Below, one piece after another: positions 18,201 to 28,478 of a stretch of DNA of 64,000 nt. This stretch comes from Rhizobium sp. L43 (GTDB lineage Bacteria > Pseudomonadota > Alphaproteobacteria > Rhizobiales > Rhizobiaceae): assembly GCF_002531725.1 (NCBI RefSeq), contig NZ_NWSQ01000002.1, positions 124,001-188,000 of the forward strand. The letters run 5' to 3'. A program made the position numbers and the translations under genes. Numbering within the stretch: position 1 is the first letter of the stretch; each line of letters starts with the position of its first letter. Under the pieces are notes generated by a model. The model was not told the DNA's origin. It saw only the letters and a program-made list of their open reading frames with translations, and ran no database searches.

Positions 18201-18362
18201 CCCCCTTCTCCCCAGCGGGGAGAAGATGTCCGAAGGACAGATGAGGGGGTGAGCGGCAAGGCCGCGAATGCGCTGAGCGCAAGCGAAGGGCAATGAATGG
18301 TGTGCCGTGCGGCCCCCTCATCCGACCCTTCGGGCCACCTTCTCCCCGCTGGGGAGAAGGGG
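18201..18362. repeat. RIME-like intergenic mosaic element
   Basis: The two ends are inverted copies of a roughly 24-bp unit, CCCTTCTCCCCAGCGGGGAG at the left and its complement ending near 18362. Each end contains its own small hairpin, CTCCCC-GGGGAG. Next to these are ATGAGGGGGT and CCCCCTCATCCG, also complementary. This is the look of Rhizobium-specific intergenic mosaic elements, found in hundreds of copies in rhizobia. It lies inside the ergothioneine cluster, between the TfoX-N gene and the urocanase-like gene. Confidence 0.8.
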
Positions 18363-18399
18363 AAAACGAAAAAACAGAGAGCAAAACGAGGAACCCACG

Positions 18400-20061
18400 A
18401 TGCCGAAGGCCAATCCACGTCATCCGAAATTTCCGATTCCCGGCGGGCCGGAACTGCGGGCCAAAGGCTGGCGGCAGGAGGCACTGCTGCGGCTGCTCGA
18501 AAACGTGCTCTCCGTCGGCGAGGATCCCGACAATCTGATCGTCTATGCCGCGCTTGGCAAGGCGGCCCGCAACTGGGCGGCGCACAAAGGCATCGTCAAG
18601 GCGCTGACCGAGATGGAAGAGGACCAGACGCTGCTCATCCAGTCCGGTAAGCCGATCGGTCTGGTGCGCACCCATGCCAAGGCGCCGCTCGTCATCATGG
18701 CGAACTGCAATATCGTCGGGCAATGGGCAAAGGCCGAAGTGTTCTACGAGTTGCAGCGCAAGGGACTGATCTGCTGGGGCGGGCTGACGGCCGGCGCCTG
18801 GCAATATATCGGCAGCCAGGGCGTCATCCAGGGTACCTACGAGATCTTCATGCGCATCGCCGAGCGGCGCTTCGGCGGCGATCTCCTCCGCCGGTTCGTG
18901 CTGACGGCCGGCCTCGGCGGCATGGGCGGAGCGCAGCCGCTCGCCGGCCGCATGGCAGGCGCTGCGATCCTCTGCGTCGACATCGATCCGGAGCGTGCCC
19001 GCAAGCGCCAGCAGATCGGTTATCTCCAGGAAATCGCCCCCGATCTCGACACCGCCCTTCAGATGATCGATGCAGCGGTGAAGGACAAGCGGGCGCTGTC
19101 CGTCGGCCTCGTCGGCAATGCGGCGGAGGTCTATCCCGAGATCGCCCGGCGCGGCATCGTGCCTGATATCGTCACCGACCAGACCTCGGCGCATGACCTC
19201 GTCTATGGTTACGTGCCGAAGGGCATGAACCTCGACCAGGTCAAGGGCCTGCGCGACGACGGCCAGGGGCAGTTGATGGCGGCAAGCCGCGCCTCGATCG
19301 TCGACCATGTGACGGCGATGCTGGAGTTTCAGAAGCGTGGCTCGGAAGTCTTCGACAACGGCAACCTGATCCGCACGCAGGCCAAAGAGGGCGGCGTCGC
19401 CAATGCCTTCGACATTCCGATTTTCACCGAAGCCTATCTCAGGCCGCTGTTTGCCCGGGCGATCGGCCCGTTCCGCTGGATGGCGCTGTCGGGCGAGGAA
19501 AGCGACATCGCCCGCATTGACGACCTGCTGCTGGAAATGTTTCCCGACAACAAGATCATCACCAACTGGATCCGGCTGGCGCGCGAACACGTGCCCTTCG
19601 AGGGGCTTCCGGCCCGCATCGCCTGGCTCGGCCATGGCGAACGCACCGCACTGGCACGACGTGTCAACGCGCTGGTCGCAGACGGCACACTCAAAGGCCC
19701 GGTCGCCTTCTCCCGCGACCATCTCGATGCCGGCGCCATGGCGCATCCGAATATCATGACCGAGCGGATGAAGGACGGCTCCGACGCGATTGCCGACTGG
19801 CCGCTGATCGATGCGATGATGCTCTGTTCGTCGATGGCCGATCTCGTCGTCGTCCATTCCGGCGGCGGCGGCTATGCCGGCTACATGACGAGCTGCGGCG
19901 TCACCGTCGTCGCCGACGGCACGGATGCCGCCGATGAACGGCTCGACCATGCGCTGACCAACGATACCGCACTCGGGGTCATGCGTTATGCCGATGCCGG
20001 TTACGAGGAGGCGCTGGATGAGGTGGCGAAGAAGGACGTGCCCTATATCCGGCTTGGTTGA
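18400..20061 (+). CDS. Urocanase-like hydratase (probable thiourocanate hydratase)
   Basis: A 553-residue protein of the urocanase fold, close to the usual 555-560. The family signature is clear: GGLTAGAWQYIGSQGVIQGTYEIF near residues 126-149, AGLGGMGGAQPLAG at the NAD+ site, DQTSAHD and GGGGYAGYM near the C-terminus. True HutU hydrates urocanate. A divergent urocanase next to a MIO-less lyase, a DUF917 protein, a hydantoinase and a carbamoylase fits thiourocanate hydratase, which forms the thiohydantoin propionate. The ATG at 18400 follows ACGAGGAACCC; a longer frame runs into the RIME element. No hutH, hutI or hutG is nearby. Confidence 0.83.
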   Translation: MPKANPRHPKFPIPGGPELRAKGWRQEALLRLLENVLSVGEDPDNLIVYAALGKAARNWAAHKGIVKALTEMEEDQTLLIQSGKPIGLVRTHAKAPLVIMANCNIVGQWAKAEVFYELQRKGLICWGGLTAGAWQYIGSQGVIQGTYEIFMRIAERRFGGDLLRRFVLTAGLGGMGGAQPLAGRMAGAAILCVDIDPERARKRQQIGYLQEIAPDLDTALQMIDAAVKDKRALSVGLVGNAAEVYPEIARRGIVPDIVTDQTSAHDLVYGYVPKGMNLDQVKGLRDDGQGQLMAASRASIVDHVTAMLEFQKRGSEVFDNGNLIRTQAKEGGVANAFDIPIFTEAYLRPLFARAIGPFRWMALSGEESDIARIDDLLLEMFPDNKIITNWIRLAREHVPFEGLPARIAWLGHGERTALARRVNALVADGTLKGPVAFSRDHLDAGAMAHPNIMTERMKDGSDAIADWPLIDAMMLCSSMADLVVVHSGGGGYAGYMTSCGVTVVADGTDAADERLDHALTNDTALGVMRYADAGYEEALDEVAKKDVPYIRLG

Positions 20062-20088
20062 AATGGACCACGATCTGCTATATATCAT

Positions 20089-20115
20089 TGTCATATCCTG
20101 CCGAGGACGATGACA
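20089..20115. promoter_or_regulatory. Inverted repeat at the vapB start, candidate VapBC operator
   Basis: TGTCATATCCT (20089-20099) and AGGACGATGACA (20104-20115) are inverted copies with one inserted base, ending on the vapB start codon. Antitoxin-toxin complexes usually bind such repeats to repress their own operon. Confidence 0.45.
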
Positions 20116-20357
20116 TGGAAACAGCAAAGATCTTCTGGTCGGGGCGTTCCCAGGCCGTCCGACTGCCCAAGGAATTCCGCTTTGATGGCGATAGCGTCAC
20201 CATTCGACGGCAGGGCCGTGCGATCATTCTCGAGCCGATTTCCGATGATTGGGACTGGCTTGCCGACGTGGCCGGTCCGGTTGATCAGGACTTTGCGACA
20301 GCGGCGGAAGAGAAACCTGCCGGGCAGGAGAGACCCGAACTCGACTTCTTCAAATGA
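20115..20357 (+). CDS. vapB: VapB-type antitoxin
   Basis: An 80-residue antitoxin with an N-terminal AbrB/SpoVT-like swapped-hairpin domain, METAKIFWSGRSQAVRLPKE, the usual VapB DNA-binding stretch, and an acidic C-terminus that would wrap the toxin. I chose the ATG at 20115 because METAK(I/L)F is the common family start; the frame can extend to 20058 without similarity. It overlaps the vapC start by four bases (ATGA), typical of coupled toxin-antitoxin operons. Confidence 0.9.
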   Translation: METAKIFWSGRSQAVRLPKEFRFDGDSVTIRRQGRAIILEPISDDWDWLADVAGPVDQDFATAAEEKPAGQERPELDFFK

Positions 20358-20746
20358 AATACCTGCTCGATGCGAATGCCGTCATTGCCTTGATGAAGGG
20401 TAATGAGCGCCTCGTCGCCGAACTGCGCAAACACAGACCGCAAGATTTCGCCATACCGGCAATCGTTGCGCATGAACTCTTCTACGGTGCTTACAAAAGC
20501 CTCCGTACCGATGAGAATCTGGTGCGGATCGATGCGTTGCAATTCAATATCCTGGAATTCGACCGGAACGACGCGCGCAAGGCGGGGGAAATCCGCGCGG
20601 TGCTGCAGGCATTGGGAACGCCGATCGGACCCTATGACGTCCTGATTGCCGGACAGGCCGCCGCACGCGGCCTCATCCTGATCACCCGCAATCTGCGTGA
20701 GTTCGAGCGCGTGGGTGATTTACAAACCGAGAATTGGGAAGATTAG
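20354..20746 (+). CDS. vapC: VapC-type PIN-domain ribonuclease toxin
   Basis: A 130-residue PIN-domain protein. The acidic catalytic set is visible: Asp6 in YLLDANAVI, Glu near residue 42 in VAHELFYGA, Asp near 95 in YDVLIAGQA, and the last acidic position in the LITRNLREFERV region, where the usual TRNxxxF motif is kept. VapC toxins cut tRNA or rRNA and stop translation when the antitoxin is lost. All key residues appear intact, so the toxin is probably functional. Confidence 0.92.
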   Translation: MKYLLDANAVIALMKGNERLVAELRKHRPQDFAIPAIVAHELFYGAYKSLRTDENLVRIDALQFNILEFDRNDARKAGEIRAVLQALGTPIGPYDVLIAGQAAARGLILITRNLREFERVGDLQTENWED

Positions 20747-20773
20747 CTTCGATCAAGTCGTCCGGGTAGCGTG

Positions 20774-22407
<1,634 letters not shown>

Positions 22408-22492
22408 ATGTTCATCCTTCCGACCTCCGATCTAGTCAACGCCGCTCCATTTGTCCAATATATGACACTGGCGATTTCGATAGGTTTTGGAG

Positions 22493-23377
22493 ATGGCGGT
22501 GGAGTTGCGGCACCTGAGATATTTCCTGGCGGTGGCGGAAGAAGGCAATTTCACCCGTGCCGCCGCCAAGCTCGGCATCGGGCAGCCGCCGCTCAGCCAG
22601 CAGATCCGCGACCTGGAAAGGGAAGTGGGCGCGGCGCTGTTTCACCGCGTGCCGCATGGGGCCGAATTGACGGCGGCGGGCGCGGCCTTCCTCGGCGAGG
22701 CAAAAGCCGCGGTGGCGGCTGCGGAAAAAGCGAAGCTTGCGGCGCAAAGCGCCAATCGTGGCGAGACCGGCCGTCTGTCGCTCGGCTTCACCGCATCCTC
22801 CGCCTTCAACCCCGTGGTCAGCACGACGATCCGCCGGTTTCGTGCGCGCTGGCCAGAGGTGCAGCTGTCGTTGACGGAAATGAACACGCTGGCGCTGATG
22901 CAGAAGCTGGAACGTGGTGAGCTGGACGCCACCTTCATGCGTCCCAGCCTGGACGATCCCGCCGGCATCCGGCTGCGGCGGTTGCCGGACGAGCCGATGG
23001 TGATTGCCCTGCCCGCCAGCCATCCCTTGGCACGGCACAGCAAGCTGCCGCTTGCCGCACTGGCGGACGAACCCTTCATCCTCTTTCCCCGGCTCGTGGG
23101 CTTGAGCCTCTACGACGACGTCGTGCTCGCCTGCCGCAAGGCAGGATTCGAGCTGACCGTGGCACAGGAGGCGCCGCAAATTTCCTCGGTCGTCAATCTG
23201 GTGGCGGCCGATCTCGGCGTCTCGATCGTGCCGGCCTCGATTTCGCAGATCAAGCTCGAAGGTGTGGCCTACCGGCCGATCGAAGGGCCGCCGGCTGTGG
23301 CGCGCCTGGCGCTGGCAATGTTGAAAACACACCGCTCGCCGGTCACCGAGAACCTGATGAGCCTGCTCGGTTCGTGA
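22493..23377 (+). CDS. LysR family transcriptional regulator
   Basis: A 294-residue LysR regulator with the N-terminal winged helix (VELRHLRYFLAVAEEGNFTR, then AAAKLGIGQPPLSQQIRDLE), which is of the BenM/CatM-like type, followed by a periplasmic-binding-like effector domain. The start may be the ATG at 22493 or the TTG at 22487; AGG lies nearer the TTG at proper distance. It is divergent from the MFS-VOC operon and probably controls it together with an unknown inducer. Confidence 0.9.
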   Translation: MAVELRHLRYFLAVAEEGNFTRAAAKLGIGQPPLSQQIRDLEREVGAALFHRVPHGAELTAAGAAFLGEAKAAVAAAEKAKLAAQSANRGETGRLSLGFTASSAFNPVVSTTIRRFRARWPEVQLSLTEMNTLALMQKLERGELDATFMRPSLDDPAGIRLRRLPDEPMVIALPASHPLARHSKLPLAALADEPFILFPRLVGLSLYDDVVLACRKAGFELTVAQEAPQISSVVNLVAADLGVSIVPASISQIKLEGVAYRPIEGPPAVARLALAMLKTHRSPVTENLMSLLGS

Positions 23378-23378
23378 A

Positions 23379-24284
23379 TTAACCTGCCGGATCCCAATAA
23401 GGCGGATCGCCGAAACTCTTCTTCAGGTGATCGGCGATAGCGCGCAGCTTGGCGGAGGGGTTTCGACCCTCGGGATGGGCCATATAGATGAATTCGGCCT
23501 CCGGCCTGTGGCCGACATCGATTTCGGCAAGCCGGCCCTCGCGAATGGCCGGGCCGGCGATGAAGGCGGGCAACAGCGCGATGCCGAGACCGGCAATGGC
23601 GGCGTCGCGGAGCATGTCGCCATTGTTGATGCCAAGCGCCAGTTTCGCGCGGACGACGACCGCGCCCTCCGGCGTCTGGAAGCGCCAGTCGGCAACGCCG
23701 CGATTGGTATAGAAGATGCCACGATGACTGTTGAGATCATCAAGCGACGACGGCATCCCCTCGCGGGCGAGATAATCCGGCGAGGCGCAGAGAAGACGGC
23801 GGCTATGCGCGAGCTTCCAGGCGACCAGCCTGTTATCGGCGATCGGACCGTTGCGGATGATGGCATCATAGCCGTCCGAGGCGGCATCGACGCGCCGGTC
23901 ATCGATATCGAGGGTCAGTTCGATCTCGGGATGTTCGGCAAGGAAGGGATAGAGCGCCGGGCCAAGATGCATGCGGCCGAAGGTGACCGGCGCGGCGATG
24001 CGGATCGGGCCGGACAATGTTCCGCGCCGCTCGGCCATATCGGCGGCGGCTTCCTCGATCTCGCACACGATGCGCGCGGCGCGCTCCAGGAAGACCGCAC
24101 CGTCCTCCGTCAAAGTAAGCTTGCGCGTCGTTCGGTGCAGCAGCAGGCCGCCCAGCGATTTCTCCAGCTCCGCCAGCCTTTCGCTGACCACGGATTTGGA
24201 TAGGCGCAGGCGTCTGGCGGCCTCGCTGACCGAGCCCGCCTCGACCACGGCGACGAAAGCAGCAATACCTTCGATCCTGATCAT
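23379..24284 (-). CDS. LysR family transcriptional regulator
   Basis: A 301-residue LysR protein (MIRIEGIAAFVAVVEAGSVS, then EAARRLRLSKSVVSERLAELEKSLG) of the CrgA/DmlR-like branch, with DIDDRRVDAASDGYDAIIRNG in the effector domain. It is convergent with and almost touches the previous LysR gene, and is divergent from the two SDR genes starting at 24411, which are its likely targets. The effector is unknown. Confidence 0.9.
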   Translation of the reverse strand: MIRIEGIAAFVAVVEAGSVSEAARRLRLSKSVVSERLAELEKSLGGLLLHRTTRKLTLTEDGAVFLERAARIVCEIEEAAADMAERRGTLSGPIRIAAPVTFGRMHLGPALYPFLAEHPEIELTLDIDDRRVDAASDGYDAIIRNGPIADNRLVAWKLAHSRRLLCASPDYLAREGMPSSLDDLNSHRGIFYTNRGVADWRFQTPEGAVVVRAKLALGINNGDMLRDAAIAGLGIALLPAFIAGPAIREGRLAEIDVGHRPEAEFIYMAHPEGRNPSAKLRAIADHLKKSFGDPPYWDPAG

Positions 24285-24410
24285 CGTTCGGCTTTTCCGA
24301 ATTCGAATTCCACGATCTGGAGACTAATCCGAACGAAAGGAAAATGCCATCTTCCCTTCATCAGAAGGGACGGCAAGGGCCGCCTCACCTCAAACGCAGG
24401 AGATGGAACC

Positions 24411-25175
24411 ATGAACCGCTTGAACAACAAGGTCGCAATCGTTACCGGCGCAAGCTCCGGCATCGGCCGCGCCACGGCAAAGCTCTTCGCTGCAGAAGGC
24501 GCCAAGGTCGTCGTCGGCGCCCGCCGCGGGCGCGAACTCGACAGCCTGGTCGCGGAGATCAAGGCAGAGGGCGGTGACGCCATCGCCATTGCCGGCGACG
24601 TCCGCTCGGAAGATTATCACAAGGCGCTGGTCGCCGCCGCCGTGGCGAACTACAGCAAACTCGACATCGCCTTCAACAATGCCGGCACGCTTGGCGAAGC
24701 CGGTCCAAGCACCGCTGTCTCGGAAGCAGGCTTCAGCGAGGCGCTGGCGATCAATCTCACCGCCTCCTTCCTCGCCGCCAAGCACCAGATCGGCGCAATG
24801 GTGAAGAATGGCAGCGGCTCGGTGATCTTCACCTCGACTTTCGTGGGCTACAGCTTCGCCTTTCCCGGCGTCGCCGCCTATGCCGCCAGCAAGGCCGGCT
24901 TGATCGGCCTGACGCAGGCGCTCGCCGCCGAGTTCGGGCAGCAAGGCGTGCGCGTCAATGCCGTCCTGCCGGGTGCCGTCGATACCGATATGTATCGGGA
25001 CATGAACGATACGCCGGATAAGCAGGCCTTCGTCACCACCCTGCATGCGCTGAAACGTGTCGCAACCCCCGAAGAGCTTGCCCGCTCGGTTCTCTACCTC
25101 GCCTCCGACGATGCGAGCTTCGTCACCGGCACGGCCTCCCTGGTCGATGGCGGCGCCTCAATCACCCGCACCTGA
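24411..25175 (+). CDS. SDR family NAD(P)-dependent oxidoreductase
   Basis: A 254-residue classical short-chain dehydrogenase. It has the TGASSGIGRA cofactor motif near residues 12-21, NNAG near 88, the active-site YAASKAG near 158-164, and VNAVLPGAVDTDMY after it. The C-terminal FVTGTASLVDGGASI is the standard end. It is the first of two tandem SDR genes opposite a LysR gene. Substrate unknown; the two SDRs are related but clearly different, so they are old duplicates. Confidence 0.92.
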   Translation: MNRLNNKVAIVTGASSGIGRATAKLFAAEGAKVVVGARRGRELDSLVAEIKAEGGDAIAIAGDVRSEDYHKALVAAAVANYSKLDIAFNNAGTLGEAGPSTAVSEAGFSEALAINLTASFLAAKHQIGAMVKNGSGSVIFTSTFVGYSFAFPGVAAYAASKAGLIGLTQALAAEFGQQGVRVNAVLPGAVDTDMYRDMNDTPDKQAFVTTLHALKRVATPEELARSVLYLASDDASFVTGTASLVDGGASITRT

Positions 25176-25249
25176 CGAAAGCCAGGCGCGATTCCTCCCA
25201 TTGACCAACAACGGGGTTGCGGCCCAATATCCATCGAAGGAGCTTCATC

Positions 25250-25999
25250 ATGTCACGTCTTCAGAACAAGACTGCCCTCATCACCGGCGGCACCAGCGGC
25301 ATCGGCATCGAAACCGCCCGCCAATTCATCGCCGAGGGCGCCCGTGTCGTCGTTACCGGCAGCAGTGCCACAAGCGTCGAAGCCGCTCGCGGCGAACTCG
25401 GCGACAAAGCGATCGTCATCCAGGCCGATGCCGGCAATACGGCCGGCCAGAAGGCCGTCGCCGACACGGTGAAAGAAGCTTTCGGCACGCTCGATATCCT
25501 CTTCGTCAATGCCGGTGTTGCCGAATTCGGGCCGCTGGAACAGTGGAGTGAAACCGCCTTCGACAAGTCGGTTGATATCAACGTCAAGGGGCCGTTTTTT
25601 CTGATCCAGTCGCTACTGCCTGTCTTTTCGAAACAGGCAGCGATCGTGCTCAATACCTCCATCAACGCCCATATCGGCATGCCGAACTCCAGCGTCTATT
25701 CACTGACGAAGGGTGCATTGCTGACGCTTGCCAAGACCCTGTCGGGCGAACTCATCGGCCGCGGCATCCGCGTCAACGCCGTCAGCCCGGGGCCGATCGC
25801 CACGCCGCTCTACAGCAAGCTCGGCGCATCGGAAGCGGATTCCAAGGCGATGACCGCGCAGATCCAAGCCCAGATCCCGGTCGGCCGCTTCGGAAACCCC
25901 GGCGAAGTCGCCAAGACGATCGTCTTTCTCGCCTCCGATGAGGCCGCCTATATCGTCGGCAGCGAACTGATCATCGACGGCGGGATGAGCAATCTCTGA
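25250..25999 (+). CDS. SDR family oxidoreductase
   Basis: A 249-residue classical SDR: TGGTSGIGIETA at the cofactor site, NAGVAEFGPLEQWSE, the active site YSLTKGALLTLAKTL and the end YIVGSELIIDGGMSNL. The ATG at 25250 has GAAGGAGCTTC upstream; a frame from 25217 lacks similarity. It sits 74 bp after the previous SDR gene and is probably cotranscribed under the divergent LysR regulator. Related proteins are often labelled glucose or quinone-type reductases without proof. Confidence 0.92.
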   Translation: MSRLQNKTALITGGTSGIGIETARQFIAEGARVVVTGSSATSVEAARGELGDKAIVIQADAGNTAGQKAVADTVKEAFGTLDILFVNAGVAEFGPLEQWSETAFDKSVDINVKGPFFLIQSLLPVFSKQAAIVLNTSINAHIGMPNSSVYSLTKGALLTLAKTLSGELIGRGIRVNAVSPGPIATPLYSKLGASEADSKAMTAQIQAQIPVGRFGNPGEVAKTIVFLASDEAAYIVGSELIIDGGMSNL

Positions 26000-26138
26000 A
26001 CCCACGAAAATGGCGCCGACGCCATGCACGGGACGGCACCCGCCAACGGCGGGCGATGCGTGCCGTTCCCGCGATTGCATGTTCTGCGCCAAAGGCTTAG
26101 GGTCAGGGCCGGTCAATAAGGCGACGGGTAGAAAAGCC

Positions 26139-27344
26139 ATGGCTCTCAGCGGCAAACGCATCCTCCTCATCATCTCGGGCGGCATCGCCTGTTATAAGAG
26201 CCTGGAACTGATCCGCCGGCTGCGCGAGCGGGGCGCGAGCGTGCGCCCTGTGATGACCAAGGGCGCGCAGGAATTCGTCACGCCGCTGGCCGTCGGTGCG
26301 CTGGCGGCGGACCACGTCTTCCTCGATCTGTTTTCGCGGCAGGACGAGCAGGATGTCGGCCATATCAGGCTGGCGCGCGACTGCGACCTCGTGCTGATCG
26401 CGCCTGCTACGGCCGATCTGATGGCGAAGATGGCGAACGGGCTTGCCGACGATCTCGCCTCGACCGTGCTGCTGGCGACGAACAGGCCGGTGCTTGCCGC
26501 ACCGGCGATGAACCCCGCCATGTGGGCGCATCCGGCGACCCGGCGCAATGCCGCGATGCTGAGAGCCGACGGCATCCGCTTCGTCGGGCCGATGGCCGGC
26601 GAGATGGCGGAAAGCCGGGAGGCCGGGCTCGGCCGGATGGCGGAACCGCTGGAGATCGTCGCGGCGGCCGAAACCCTGCTCGACGACGGAGAAAAGCCGC
26701 TCAAGGGACGCAAGGCGATCGTCACATCGGGACCGACCCATGAGCCGATCGATCCGGTGCGCTACATCGCCAACCGCTCCTCCGGCCGGCAGGGCCATGC
26801 GATTGCCGCAGCCCTTGCCAAGCTCGGAGCCGAGGTGACACTGGTGTCAGGGCCGGTGACGATCGCCGATCCGGTCGGCGTCAATGTCGTGCATGTCGAG
26901 CGGGCGGAGGAAATGCGCGATGCCGTGCTGGCGGAGCTGCCGGCCGACATCGCAGTGATGGTCGCAGCGGTGGCGGACTGGCGCGTCGCCTCGGCCGCCG
27001 ACCAGAAGCTGAAGAAACATCCGGGCGAATCCATTCCGACGCTGGCGCTGACCGAGAATCCGGACATCCTGAAAACCGTCGGCCACCATACGATGCGGCC
27101 GAAGCTGGTGATCGGCTTTGCCGCCGAGACGCAGGACGTGGAAAGCAATGCCAAGGCGAAACTCGAGCGGAAAGGCGCCGACCTGATCGTCGCCAATGAC
27201 GTCTCTCCTGCGACCGGGATCATGGGCGGCAGCCGCAACAGGGTCAAACTCATTCGCCGCGACGGCGTCGAGCAATGGCCTGACCTGACGAAGGAAGAGG
27301 TTGCCGAAAGGCTCGCGGCGCTGATCGCCAAGCAGCTCCGCTGA
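26139..27344 (+). CDS. coaBC: Bifunctional phosphopantothenoylcysteine decarboxylase / phosphopantothenate-cysteine ligase
   Basis: A 401-residue two-domain coenzyme A enzyme. The N-terminal flavoprotein CoaC domain shows ISGGIACYKSLELIRRL, the His motif HIRLARDCD and the PAMNPAMW substrate clamp. The C-terminal CoaB domain shows TSGPTHEPIDPVRYIANRSS and the K-rich LVIGFAAETQDV region. Together they make 4'-phosphopantetheine precursor from phosphopantothenate and cysteine. The ATG at 26139 is chosen by homology; upstream in-frame codons are non-conserved. Confidence 0.96.
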   Translation: MALSGKRILLIISGGIACYKSLELIRRLRERGASVRPVMTKGAQEFVTPLAVGALAADHVFLDLFSRQDEQDVGHIRLARDCDLVLIAPATADLMAKMANGLADDLASTVLLATNRPVLAAPAMNPAMWAHPATRRNAAMLRADGIRFVGPMAGEMAESREAGLGRMAEPLEIVAAAETLLDDGEKPLKGRKAIVTSGPTHEPIDPVRYIANRSSGRQGHAIAAALAKLGAEVTLVSGPVTIADPVGVNVVHVERAEEMRDAVLAELPADIAVMVAAVADWRVASAADQKLKKHPGESIPTLALTENPDILKTVGHHTMRPKLVIGFAAETQDVESNAKAKLERKGADLIVANDVSPATGIMGGSRNRVKLIRRDGVEQWPDLTKEEVAERLAALIAKQLR

Positions 27345-27378
27345 TCGCGAGCGGCTCAGCTGATCGCGAGCGGCTCAG
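27341..27378. repeat. 19-bp tandem duplication
   Basis: CTGATCGCGAGCGGCTCAG occurs twice in a row, the first copy starting inside the coaBC stop codon. A third, decayed start (CTGACGCCGAGCG) follows. It is probably a simple slippage or duplication scar in the coaBC 3' flank. Confidence 0.8.
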
Positions 27379-27393
27379 CTGACGCCGAGCGTT

Positions 27394-28206
27394 TTAGGCA
27401 GGGATAGCGACGCGCTGCGGCTTGGCGGCACTCCGCTTCTCCGGCCGGAAGTCGGCGACGTCGATGCCGTCTTTGCCGACGGTGACGGCGCTACCATCCG
27501 GAATTTCCGCCCAGGCATCGCCATCGTCGTTCAGCGGCTCGGACACAAGGCAATAGCCCGCACCGACAGGCGAGGCATAGAGCGTCGGCGCCTTGCGATC
27601 TGTGGCATAACGGATCGCATAGAGCGTGTTGCCGTCTGAGAAGGCGGCGGTAAAGCGCAGCAGGATCGAGCCGATGACGCTTTCGGCCAGATCCTCGACG
27701 ACACCGACCATGTGAGCCATCGCGGCGAGCGGCGCCTCGCGCAGGCCGAACTGCAGCGCCAGCAGGAACATCAGCTCGGAATCGGTCGTGCCGCCGCGGG
27801 CGTTGAACAGCTCGTCGTCGAGCATCGCCTCCATCGGCCGGCGAAGGCGCTCGAAGCCTGCGATCTGGCCGTTATGCATGAAGGACCAGGTGCCGTGGGT
27901 GAAGGGGTGGCAGTTGTCGCGGCGCGTGCCGCCGCCTGTGGCAGCACGGACATGGGCGAGAAAGAGCGGCGAGCGGATCTGCCGCGCGAGGCTCTTCAGA
28001 TTGCAATCCGACCAGGCGGGCAGGATGTCACGGTAGCGGCCAGGCTCGGGCCTGTCGCCATACCAGGCGATGCCGAAGCCATCGCCATTCGTCGCGGTCT
28101 TGGCGCGGGTGGCGCAATGGGACTGCTCGATCAGCGAATGAGCGGGCGAGGATACCAGCTCCTCGAGATAGAGAGGGTCTCCGCGATAGGCTGCCCAGCG
28201 ACACAT
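27394..28206 (-). CDS. Class II glutamine amidotransferase
   Basis: A 270-residue Ntn-type glutaminase domain that begins MCRWAAYRGDPLYLEELV, with the nucleophile Cys2. THGTWSFMHNGQI and GTTDSELMFLLAL are the substrate-site blocks. It belongs to the YafJ/EgtC-like group, stand-alone domains whose synthase partner is often unknown. True EgtC cleaves a gamma-glutamyl peptide in ergothioneine synthesis, but no egtA, egtB, egtD or egtE is near, so I do not call egtC. Convergent with coaBC. Confidence 0.88.
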   Translation of the reverse strand: MCRWAAYRGDPLYLEELVSSPAHSLIEQSHCATRAKTATNGDGFGIAWYGDRPEPGRYRDILPAWSDCNLKSLARQIRSPLFLAHVRAATGGGTRRDNCHPFTHGTWSFMHNGQIAGFERLRRPMEAMLDDELFNARGGTTDSELMFLLALQFGLREAPLAAMAHMVGVVEDLAESVIGSILLRFTAAFSDGNTLYAIRYATDRKAPTLYASPVGAGYCLVSEPLNDDGDAWAEIPDGSAVTVGKDGIDVADFRPEKRSAAKPQRVAIPA

Positions 28207-28478
28207 GGCTTTCTTGCTCCGGAACCCGCCGCCGCACCGGCGGGCGTGCTCTAAATTGTCGAACGACGCAGCTAATAACAGCTTAACGCGCCGCCGGTTT
28301 GCAAGGGCAAGATGACGATTTCCTAGCGCAAAACATCTTCAAATTCGGCGAACAGCTGTGTTCTCTCGTGAACACCTGCGTTCCGCAAAGACAGCGCATA
28401 CGTGCATTTCTGCTTGCATCTCAGAAGAATCAGCCTAACTTTAAGCCATCAGCAACAGAACGAAAGGAAGGTGATCCA

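Noticed and set aside
12512..20061. Histidine utilisation (hut) operon
   Set aside because: The HutH-like enzyme lacks the MIO triad, imidazolonepropionase and formimidoglutamase genes are absent, and DUF917 plus hydantoinase plus carbamoylase genes fit another pathway.
18196..20127. 643-codon open frame on the minus strand
   Set aside because: Antisense shadow of the urocanase-like gene and RIME element; no recognisable motif.
27394..28206. EgtC of ergothioneine biosynthesis, to pair with the catabolic cluster
   Set aside because: The class II amidotransferase domain is generic and no egtA, egtB, egtD or egtE gene is in the window.
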